32,463 nt of DNA from positions 39,842 to 72,304 of the forward strand of contig NZIV01000061.1 of NCBI GenBank assembly GCA_002689995.1, given 5' to 3'. The DNA comes from Fidelibacterota bacterium (GTDB lineage: Bacteria; Fidelibacterota; Marinisomatia; SCGC-AAA003-L08; GCA-2689995). This document shows, piece by piece, positions 22,393 through 29,427 of this stretch. A program made the translations under genes and the position numbers. Position 1 is the first letter of the stretch; each line of letters begins with the position of its first letter. The notes under the pieces were generated by a model, which was not told the origin of the DNA, made no database searches, and saw only the letters and a program-made list of their open reading frames with translations.

Positions 22393-25329
22393 ATGAAAAA
22401 AATATTTATTACATTAATTTCAATATCAATGTTAATTTCAGGAACAAATTTAATCCCTCTCTCACAAAAAGGGATAGATCGCAATATAACTAGTCATTAC
22501 AGTAGGGGGATTTATCTAATTATTGTTCCTCAAAATAATCTAATAGAGCGTATGTCAAATGATCCTGCAGGAAATTTTGTTCTGTTTAAGAAAACACAAG
22601 GTTTTGATGTTGATATTATCTCTATTGAAGGAATGGGACTTGATGCAGAAGGACTGAGAGAAATTATCTTTGAATATAAAAATTCCAATCCATTACTAGA
22701 GTATGTCTTACTTGTCGGAGATGTAAATTGGAATTATGCAGTACCTACTTTCACTATTCCATCAATTAATGAAGAAGATATTAATGTAACAGATTATAAA
22801 TATACATTTTTTACAGATGATGAGAATGCTGATAATTATGACGCATTTCATCCTGATATTTTTGTAGGGCGATGGAGTATTCAGACGAGTTCTGATTTAT
22901 CTAATTTAATTGCTCGAAGTATTAAATATGTAACTTTAGAATATATTAAGAATACTCCATTCATAGATTATTTGGATAGATCACTATTAGTTGCAGGAAG
23001 TTATGCTACATATGATGGAAATTCAGTTCCACCTAGTCAATGGCCTGTTACGCCTGTATGGACTTCTATATGGCTTTATGAAGAATTAGAAGAGTTTGGG
23101 TATACTCATATTGATACAGCATTTTATCATGCTGGAAATTATCAAAATGGAGAGACTAATCCAATGGTAGCAAATTCATGGAATAGTGGTGTAGGTATTA
23201 TTAATTATAGGGGATGGGGTGATGCTAATGGATGGCACAAACCATATTTCCATAGAGAAAATGTCAATAATTTAACAAATGGTTGGATGCTCCCAATTGT
23301 TATGAGCTTTGTATGTAATACTGGTGATTTTGGGAATGATTATAATGGAAGCGGATTAGATAAATGTTATGGTGAGGCAATGGTTACTTATGGGTCAATG
23401 AATTTACCAAAAGGTGCCGCTGCAATGGTTGGGCCATCGGATTTAGATACAGATACTCGATTTAATAATGTAATTTGCGGCGCTATGTGGGATGCTTTAC
23501 TTGAAGAGGGTGTTCATGAGCTTGCACCTGCATTACATGTTGGTAAACAATCTCTCATTACTGAATTTCCAGACCAAATGGCACAGTTAGATGCAAATGG
23601 TAAACCAGGAGTAGTTTATTTTTATCATCATGTATATAGTGTGTTAGGTGATCCTAGTATTCCTGTTTGGCTTGGTGTACCAGATGAAATGACAGTCAAT
23701 ATTGTAAACGGCGCTGAGTTAAATAATTCACATCTAAGTATTAATGTTACCGATCCCAATGGTTATCCTTTAGATTTAGTAGTTGGTGCATTGATGTATG
23801 GGGAAGAACTGATTGGAAAGGGACTTTCAAATGAAAATGGTAATCTAAATATTGATTTTGCAGACATACCGATAGGAACTCAATTAGAACTTTATTTAAA
23901 CAAGTCACAGTATTATCAACAAAAAGTAGATTTGAATTATACTTCTGATAATGGTGATGAATTTAATCCTGAAGTATTTACTTACTTTGATATTTCAGCA
24001 TCAACCACCGAAGGTATGAACTATGTTACTCCTGGGAATTCATTAGAATTATCATTAGATATAGCTAATCCAACTCCATTGAATTATAGTGATATTTCAA
24101 TTGAAATTATATCTTATTCAGATGGAATTGAAAATGGAACATTAATTCCTATTAGTTTTGATATTAATGAATTTGAAACTACAACAACAACTCCAATTTT
24201 AACAGGAAGTATAAGCTCATCCATATCAATTGGAACAGAGTTATACTTAGATATAGAAGTATCTTATAATGCTACATTAGTACAAACTAAAAGATTAAAT
24301 TTAATTGTACCATCTTTAAGTCAAAATGATCCCATACCACCAGATAATTATGGATACTGGGGATATGATAATTGGGATACAGATTATCCTGAAGCTCCAA
24401 TCTATAATTGGATTGAAATTAGCCCGACAAATGGTGGTGATGGAACAGATTTACAATTAGCTGATGATACACGTACCAGAATTCCAATTGGGTTTGATTT
24501 TACTTATTATGGTAATATATATGATGAAATTACAATATGTTCAAATGGTTGGGCAAGTTTTGAACCAACTTCTTTATCTCATTTTTGGAATTTTTCAATT
24601 CCGATGCCTATGGGACCAACAGCAATGTTAGCTCCATTTTTTGATGATTTAGATGATAATGTTGGTACTGAACCATTTCATGTTTTATCATATTTAGATG
24701 ACGAAAATGGACAATTTATAATTCAATGGGAAAATTTAGCAAATGGTGAAAATGATGAGTATTGTCCAGATGATTGTGATAGAGAAACTTTCCAGATGAT
24801 TTTATATAATCCTGAAATATATCCGACAACTACAGGCGATGGAGAGATTTTATTTCAGTATAAAGAGGTTAATGATGTTGACCAAAACGGAAATTATTCA
24901 ACTATTGGAATTGAGTCCCCAGATCAAAATACAGGAATTCAGTATAGTTTCAACAATATGCCTGGGCCTGGTGCTTCATTAATTCAAAATAATATGGCAA
25001 TTAAATTTACTACTGACGCGCCAAGTGGATATTTATCAAATTCTAAATTAGAAGAGATTCCAAGTTCATTTACTATACTTCCAGTTTATCCTAATCCATT
25101 TAATCCAGAAGTCACAATTAGATTTGAATTAAATAAAACTGATAGAATTTCAATTTCAATTTATGATGTAAAAGGTAAAGTAATCGAAGTTATTTCTAAT
25201 AAAGTTTATAATGTAGGATCTCATAAATTAAATTGGAATGCAGATAAAAATCCAAGTGGAGTATATTTTATCCAATTTAAAAATTCAGAAAATTTAAAAT
25301 TAAGTTCGAAGATTACACTGGTTAAGTAA
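22393..25329 (+). CDS. Gingipain-like (peptidase family C25) protein with T9SS sorting domain
   Basis: A 978-aa secreted protein. Signal peptide about 1-17. It lacks the long propeptide of the first C25 gene and enters the caspase-like domain early (YLIIVPQNNLIE, then YVLLVGDVNW). The nucleophile is present in SFVCNTGDF (Cys308). At the place of the catalytic His, 33 residues upstream, the motif reads N271-Y-R-G-W275-G, so His is replaced by Trp; a nearby His282 could substitute or the protein may be inactive. A beta-sandwich region and a nidogen-like module (ITICSNGWASFEP, FFDDLDDN) similar to that of the first C25 gene follow. The C-terminus is a T9SS type A sorting domain (VYPNPFNPEVTIRFEL ... 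KITLVK). It is the last gene of the operon and is followed by a strong terminator. Confidence 0.85.
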   Translation: MKKIFITLISISMLISGTNLIPLSQKGIDRNITSHYSRGIYLIIVPQNNLIERMSNDPAGNFVLFKKTQGFDVDIISIEGMGLDAEGLREIIFEYKNSNPLLEYVLLVGDVNWNYAVPTFTIPSINEEDINVTDYKYTFFTDDENADNYDAFHPDIFVGRWSIQTSSDLSNLIARSIKYVTLEYIKNTPFIDYLDRSLLVAGSYATYDGNSVPPSQWPVTPVWTSIWLYEELEEFGYTHIDTAFYHAGNYQNGETNPMVANSWNSGVGIINYRGWGDANGWHKPYFHRENVNNLTNGWMLPIVMSFVCNTGDFGNDYNGSGLDKCYGEAMVTYGSMNLPKGAAAMVGPSDLDTDTRFNNVICGAMWDALLEEGVHELAPALHVGKQSLITEFPDQMAQLDANGKPGVVYFYHHVYSVLGDPSIPVWLGVPDEMTVNIVNGAELNNSHLSINVTDPNGYPLDLVVGALMYGEELIGKGLSNENGNLNIDFADIPIGTQLELYLNKSQYYQQKVDLNYTSDNGDEFNPEVFTYFDISASTTEGMNYVTPGNSLELSLDIANPTPLNYSDISIEIISYSDGIENGTLIPISFDINEFETTTTTPILTGSISSSISIGTELYLDIEVSYNATLVQTKRLNLIVPSLSQNDPIPPDNYGYWGYDNWDTDYPEAPIYNWIEISPTNGGDGTDLQLADDTRTRIPIGFDFTYYGNIYDEITICSNGWASFEPTSLSHFWNFSIPMPMGPTAMLAPFFDDLDDNVGTEPFHVLSYLDDENGQFIIQWENLANGENDEYCPDDCDRETFQMILYNPEIYPTTTGDGEILFQYKEVNDVDQNGNYSTIGIESPDQNTGIQYSFNNMPGPGASLIQNNMAIKFTTDAPSGYLSNSKLEEIPSSFTILPVYPNPFNPEVTIRFELNKTDRISISIYDVKGKVIEVISNKVYNVGSHKLNWNADKNPSGVYFIQFKNSENLKLSSKITLVK

Positions 25330-25334
25330 AATTG

Positions 25335-25360
25335 AAAAGCCTCAATAGTTGGGGTTTTTT
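25335..25360 (+). terminator. Rho-independent terminator of the plus-strand surface operon
   Basis: An eleven-pair hairpin (two G-T wobbles) with a TAG loop: arm 25335-25345, loop 25346-25348, arm 25349-25359, ending in TTTTTT (25355-25360). It starts six bases after the C25 stop codon. On the opposite strand the wobbles become mismatches, so it is a weaker terminator for the convergent arsC operon. Confidence 0.88.
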
Positions 25361-25381
25361 AAAAATTTAATGCATAGTATA

Positions 25382-25726
25382 CTATATAATTTCTAAAATA
25401 TTTTCAGGTGGTCGGCCAATTACAGCTTTTTCATCATTAACAATAATTGGTCTCTCTATTATTCTAGGATATTCTACCATATGTTGTAATACTTCATTTT
25501 CATTTTCAAAATTTATTTCTAAGTTCAACTTTTTAACATCACTTTTTCGGATAAACTTTTGAGGAGGTAATCCTAGTTTTGATGCAATTTCTTTCAATTT
25601 ATTTAGTGATAAAGGATTTTTAATATATTGAATTTCTTCATATTCAATGTTTTTATCTTTAAGAATCTGCACTGATTCTCGACTTTTTCCTCAGTTTGGA
25701 TTATGATAAATTATTATTTTTTTCAT
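25382..25726 (-). CDS. arsC: ArsC-family reductase, candidate selenoprotein with in-frame UGA at the catalytic Cys position
   Basis: A 114-aa protein if UGA (25693-25691) is read through. From ATG 25726 the frame gives MKKIIIYHNPN, UGA as codon 12, then GKSRESVQILKDKN. The ArsC signature is N-P-x-C-G-x-S, so the UGA stands exactly on the catalytic Cys (Cys12 in E. coli plasmid ArsC numbering). The three Arg that bind the arsenic intermediate are also present: Arg60 (KFIRKSD), Arg92 (IERPII) and Arg105 (IGRPPE). The length matches the family. Glutaredoxin-linked ArsC enzymes reduce arsenate to arsenite; selenocysteine would act as a stronger nucleophile. A GAGG Shine-Dalgarno sits before ATG 25726, overlapping the stop of the upstream nuclease gene. 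UGA is a normal stop elsewhere here (pilN, pgsB, the PilV-like gene). The alternative is a point nonsense mutation or sequencing error; a specific physiological substrate is not shown. Confidence 0.85.
25661..25680 (-). promoter_or_regulatory. Candidate bacterial SECIS hairpin downstream of the UGA
   Basis: On the coding strand, a seven-pair stem (GAGAATC with GATTCTT, six Watson-Crick pairs and one G-T) closes the six-base loop AGTGCA. The loop begins 18 bases after the UGA and has a G at its second position. This fits the general bacterial SECIS description (short stem-loop just downstream of UGA, G among the first two loop bases, loop roughly 16-37 bases from the UGA). The folding is done by eye. 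Confidence 0.65.
25691..25693 (-). other. In-frame UGA, predicted selenocysteine codon (U12)
   Basis: UGA between Asn11 and Gly13 of the ArsC frame. The sequence is collinear with the family on both sides without a frameshift, and only this one codon interrupts it. Confidence 0.82.
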
Positions 25727-25733
25727 TTTGCCT

Positions 25734-26567
25734 CTAATATGCTTTTTTTGATGGGTTAGGTATAAATTTTGCTGAGCATTCGTCCCATAAATAACACCAA
25801 TTACATAATACTGTCTCTTTTGGATAAAAGTTTTCAATATTTTTAGATGATTTAATAATATTTTTTACATTTTTTGAAATAATATTTTTAAATTTTTGAA
25901 TTTCATCTGATGAATGTGAAATTGTCAATTCAACACCATTTCTTAAAAAATGCCAAGTTAATGAAATCTTTTTGACTGGTCCATAATTCTGTTCGACTGC
26001 AATTTGATACATAGCTAATTGTAAATCTCGTTTAGCCATATTTTGTGTCATTGCTCTTTTACCAGACTTGTAATCATGAATTACCCAAAAACCATCTTCT
26101 GGCTGATCTAAGCGATCAATAACTCCTCTAAATTGATATTTTCCTTCAATATTAAAATTCAAAGCTAGTTCTGTTGCATAAACTTTTTGATCAAAAATGG
26201 GTCCATATTTATGATAATAATTTGATAAACATCTTTTACCAATTGCATAAAAATGATTACTTAATAAATTATGATCAACAATAAAAATTTTATTATGCCA
26301 TTTATCTTGCCAAATATTATCGTAAATTTTACATATTTTATCAAAAGTAATATAAGGCCTTCGCATATTTTCTTTCTGATAAAGCCACTCTAAAGTACCA
26401 TGAACACATTTACCCATAAAGGCTTCTATGCTTTCATCTTTTTTACGATGACCATCTAGATAAACAATCTTATATTGTTCTTTACATGTCTTAAATGTTG
26501 AAATCTGGGAATAAGAAAAAGTAGATTCGTCTGGATTTATAAATGTTATATGTGTATTTTTATCCAA
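25734..26567 (-). CDS. PD-(D/E)XK (RecB/Cas4-like) nuclease with four-cysteine Fe-S motif
   Basis: A 277-aa stand-alone nuclease domain. The core is complete: GKCVHGTLE (His56, Glu60), RGVIDRLD (Asp151), VIHDYKSGK (Asp165, Lys167) and the helix Q183-L-A-M-Y187 of the QxxxY motif. Cys28 pairs with C255-x2-C258-x5-C264, the spacing of the iron-sulfur staple in AddB and Cas4. There is no helicase domain, and no CRISPR or cas gene is nearby, so a DNA repair or processing exonuclease is more likely than Cas4. It follows the GWxTD gene after two bases and precedes arsC by seven. The link to its neighbours is probably only co-transcription. Confidence 0.82.
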   Translation of the reverse strand: MDKNTHITFINPDESTFSYSQISTFKTCKEQYKIVYLDGHRKKDESIEAFMGKCVHGTLEWLYQKENMRRPYITFDKICKIYDNIWQDKWHNKIFIVDHNLLSNHFYAIGKRCLSNYYHKYGPIFDQKVYATELALNFNIEGKYQFRGVIDRLDQPEDGFWVIHDYKSGKRAMTQNMAKRDLQLAMYQIAVEQNYGPVKKISLTWHFLRNGVELTISHSSDEIQKFKNIISKNVKNIIKSSKNIENFYPKETVLCNWCYLWDECSAKFIPNPSKKAY

Positions 26568-26569
26568 AA

Positions 26570-27748
26570 TTAATTTATTTCTCTGTACAGCCTGTAATTT
26601 CCAAGAATACCCTCATCTATAAAAATAAATTGTTTTCCTGAATTATAATGCCAAATTTCAAATTTATATCCCTGATTATTTTGATTTGTAATTTCAATAT
26701 GCTCAGGTGGACCAAATAAAATATATGTACGACCTCTATCAGATTGCCATCCTGGTCCAATTTCAGCAAAATTATTTGAAACATAATCAACACGTTCAAA
26801 AAATTCATTCATGATTTCATTTTGTTCTGTATTAGGTGTTGGGTCTATAGTTTTCCAGTAATTTTTTAAGAACAGGATTTTTTCTTTCTTGGATAATGTT
26901 TTTAATTCTCGAATTTCTGAAGAAGATAGAATATAAGTCATTATTTTAGCTGTTGTATTTATATCTTTCCAATATCGTGAATTATTTCCTGGAAGATTTA
27001 ACTTTAAATTCTCTGAAATATCCATATAGTCAAATTGAATTTCTAATTCACCCAACCAATATTCTGATAATTTCATATTATAATTAATTATATTGGAATG
27101 TTGATTGATTGTTAAAGAGTCTTTTAAAACAATCTTTTTATCATTATAGCAAGTAATATAAAGCAAAGAATCAATATCAATATTTGAAAAATGGTATGAA
27201 ACTTTTAAGTTAATATTATCAGTTTTTTCTGGAATTGTGGCACCTTCAAATTTTAGTTCACTTTTGTTTTGTGAGACTAGAATTGGTGATAAAAAGTCTT
27301 TTGAATAATTTCTTAAAGGTATTTTTTTATTCCAGCGATACTTACTATCTAAATCTTCTATTAAAATAGAAAATGAATATTTATTTGGTTCTATTGGAAA
27401 AAAATGACCTATTGAAATAGATTTTGCTTCTGTTCTCGTTTCTTCAAAAAAGTCCACTTTTTTAATTCCTTTCCAAGAATGGTGTTTAATTTGTGAATTT
27501 GAAGAATCTAAAATTGCAATGGATATTTGATAATTTGCAATAAAGTGATTTTTTGATTTTTGAAATACAAAAAGTGTATTAGGTAAATTTAAAAGTATAT
27601 GAATTCCATAATTATCATTTTGGTCAATTCGAGGAATTGCCTTGTATTCAATTTTTTTATGATTTGATATTTTACGTTTATTTTGAAGATTACCACTACA
27701 ATTAAATAAAAAAAGTGCTATGAATAATATTTGAAATAATTTACTCAT
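26570..27748 (-). CDS. GWxTD domain-containing lipoprotein
   Basis: A 392-aa exported protein. The signal peptide MSKLFQILFIALFLFN is followed by Cys17-Ser-Gly, a likely lipidation site with a loose lipobox (Asn at -1). The middle is a beta-rich region of unknown function. The C-terminal 60-70 residues are the GWxTD domain: GPGWQSDRGRTYILFGPPE, then FEIWHYNSGKQFIFID. The name-giving GWxTD reads GWQSD, a conservative Thr-to-Ser change. The family is common in FCB bacteria and its role is not known to me; a periplasmic or outer-membrane location is expected. The start overlaps the gpmI stop by eight bases (ATGAGTAA), so the two are translationally coupled. Confidence 0.85.
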   Translation of the reverse strand: MSKLFQILFIALFLFNCSGNLQNKRKISNHKKIEYKAIPRIDQNDNYGIHILLNLPNTLFVFQKSKNHFIANYQISIAILDSSNSQIKHHSWKGIKKVDFFEETRTEAKSISIGHFFPIEPNKYSFSILIEDLDSKYRWNKKIPLRNYSKDFLSPILVSQNKSELKFEGATIPEKTDNINLKVSYHFSNIDIDSLLYITCYNDKKIVLKDSLTINQHSNIINYNMKLSEYWLGELEIQFDYMDISENLKLNLPGNNSRYWKDINTTAKIMTYILSSSEIRELKTLSKKEKILFLKNYWKTIDPTPNTEQNEIMNEFFERVDYVSNNFAEIGPGWQSDRGRTYILFGPPEHIEITNQNNQGYKFEIWHYNSGKQFIFIDEGILGNYRLYREIN

Positions 27749-29276
27749 TAGAAGAAGTTAATTTCTTTTTAAGTAATGAATTACCAGTCATTTCATCAGG
27801 TTGTGGTATCTCTAAAAATGTAAGAATAGTTGGAGCAATATCTGCTAATTTTCCCTTACCTGATAGCTCCCATTTGTGATTTGGATCATCAATTACAAAT
27901 GGGACTGGAAATGTTGTATGAGCTGTATGAGGTTTATTAGTTTCAGGGTCTATCATCATTTCTAAATTACCATGATCCGCGGTTAGAAAAACACATCCAC
28001 TTTGTGATTTTATAGAATTAATAATTTTAGATAGACAATTATCAATTGTTTCAATTGCTTTTATTGCTGCTTTTAAAATTCCTGTGTGCCCTACCATATC
28101 TGGGTTGGCAAAGTTAAGAATAATTCCATTAAACTTTTGAGAATCAATTGCTTTTAATACTTTAGAAGTCACTTCAATTGCACTCATTTCTGGTTGCAAA
28201 TCATAAGTAGCAACTCTAGGTGAATTAACTAAAATTCGTTTTTCATTAGAAAAAGGTTTTTCATTACCTCCATTGAAAAAATAAGTGACATGAGCATACT
28301 TCTCAGTTTCTGCTATACGAAGTTGAGTAAAACCATTTTTATCAAGTAATTCTGGGAATATTTCAGTCAGCATGTCTTTTTTAAATAATACAGGAAAACT
28401 AAATGAATCCTGATATTTATTCATTCCTACCAAATGGATGTCGATATACTTTCTTTTAAAATCATTAAAATTTGGATTACTAAATACTTCACAAATCTGA
28501 CGCATTCTATCAGCACGAAAATTAAACATAAACAAGCCATCATTTTCAGAAATAGGACTAAATCCCTTTATTATTTTTGGTGTTATAAATTCATCAAAAA
28601 TTTTATTTTCATACGATGAATTAATAGCTTTTTCAACATTAGAATAATATTCACCTATTCCATCTACAAGTAAATTATATGCAAGTTCAATTCTATCCCA
28701 TCTTTTGTCTCTATCCATTGCATAGTAGCGACCACAAACAGTTGTAATTTGACCAATACCAATTTTGGAAATATACGCTTGGAGGTCATTGATATAATTT
28801 ATACCACAGTCTGGAGCAGTATCTCTTCCGTCCATAAAAGCATGTATATTTACTTTTTCTATACCAAAATTTTTTGCAGATTTTAAAATATATTTCAAAT
28901 GTTCAATATGTGAATGTACACCTCCATCGCTCAGTAAGCCTGCCAAATGTAAAATTGAATTTTTTGATTTTACGTGTTTAAAAAGATTGATTAAATTTGA
29001 ATTATTTTTAAGATTATTGGATTGAATTTCATCATTTATTTTTACTAAATCCTGCTTTACAATTCTTCCTGCACCTATATTCATGTGACCAACCTCAGAA
29101 TTTCCCATGATTCCATCCGGTAAACCAACAAACCTTCCAGAAGTTTCAATTGGAACCATAGAACAATCATTAAGCAATCTATCTAATTCTGGTGTATTTG
29201 CGAGTTTATAAGCATTGCCTCGTTCTTCTTCTCTAAGGCCAAATCCATCTAAAATGATGAGTATAAATTTTTTCAT
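27741..29276 (-). CDS. gpmI: 2,3-bisphosphoglycerate-independent phosphoglycerate mutase
   Basis: A 511-aa cytoplasmic glycolytic enzyme interconverting 3- and 2-phosphoglycerate using two Mn2+ ions and a phosphoserine intermediate. ILDGFG carries metal ligand Asp10 and GNSEVGHMNIGAGR carries the catalytic Ser60. The substrate-binding HAFMDGRDT, FNFRADRMRQ, and the metal sites FANPDMVGHTG and FLTADHGNLE are all present, ending with HTAHTTFPVPFV. The length is typical (about 510 aa). It is the first gene of the minus-strand operon ending in arsC. There is no clear Shine-Dalgarno before the ATG; a TAGAAT box ends only five bases before it, so a short or leaderless transcript is conceivable. Confidence 0.97.
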   Translation of the reverse strand: MKKFILIILDGFGLREEERGNAYKLANTPELDRLLNDCSMVPIETSGRFVGLPDGIMGNSEVGHMNIGAGRIVKQDLVKINDEIQSNNLKNNSNLINLFKHVKSKNSILHLAGLLSDGGVHSHIEHLKYILKSAKNFGIEKVNIHAFMDGRDTAPDCGINYINDLQAYISKIGIGQITTVCGRYYAMDRDKRWDRIELAYNLLVDGIGEYYSNVEKAINSSYENKIFDEFITPKIIKGFSPISENDGLFMFNFRADRMRQICEVFSNPNFNDFKRKYIDIHLVGMNKYQDSFSFPVLFKKDMLTEIFPELLDKNGFTQLRIAETEKYAHVTYFFNGGNEKPFSNEKRILVNSPRVATYDLQPEMSAIEVTSKVLKAIDSQKFNGIILNFANPDMVGHTGILKAAIKAIETIDNCLSKIINSIKSQSGCVFLTADHGNLEMMIDPETNKPHTAHTTFPVPFVIDDPNHKWELSGKGKLADIAPTILTFLEIPQPDEMTGNSLLKKKLTSSNE

Positions 29277-29378
29277 TAATTATTCTATTTTTTGGATTTT
29301 AAAGGAGTATTAAATCAATTTTGATTATAGCTAAATATTACGGATGATTTGAAAAACAATCCCAGTTTAAACCTTTTT

Positions 29379-29403
29379 AAAAAACTCTTTGAAAAAATAA
29401 AGA
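29379..29403 (-). terminator. Weak terminator candidate downstream of the 799-aa T9SS protein gene
   Basis: On the minus strand a five-pair A/T-rich stem (TCTTT with AAAGA) around an eight-base loop is followed by G and TTTTTT. It is 25 bases after the stop at 29428, the right place but a poor stem. Confidence 0.3.
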
Positions 29404-29427
29404 TTTTCTATGTTTTTGTTAAATTCT

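Noticed and set aside
7100-25329. Horizontal transfer island carrying the pgs/T9SS operon.
   Set aside because: Base composition and codon use look the same as in the pilus and gpmI regions by eye, and no integrase, tRNA or repeats flank the block.
25382-25672. A short ArsC-like protein starting at GTG 25672.
   Set aside because: It lacks the N-P-x-C/U-G active site; the same frame upstream encodes the missing family N-terminus with its own ATG and Shine-Dalgarno.
25382-25726. Genome-wide reassignment of UGA (to Trp, Gly or Cys) as the reason for the in-frame TGA in arsC.
   Set aside because: TGA ends pilN (544-542), the PilV-like gene (4837-4835) and pgsB (11839-11841) at sensible places with overlapping downstream starts, and Trp and Cys use standard codons throughout. 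Only the one TGA is internal to a gene.
25734-26567. Cas4 of a CRISPR system.
   Set aside because: The domain fits Cas4/RecB, but no repeats with spacers and no other cas gene are present in the window.
29277-29427. Small RNA or tRNA-Sec gene between gpmI and the T9SS protein gene.
   Set aside because: I looked for a tRNA-like cloverleaf and a GC-rich stem set in the 151-bp gap and saw neither; the gap is AT-rich with only a weak terminator-like hairpin.
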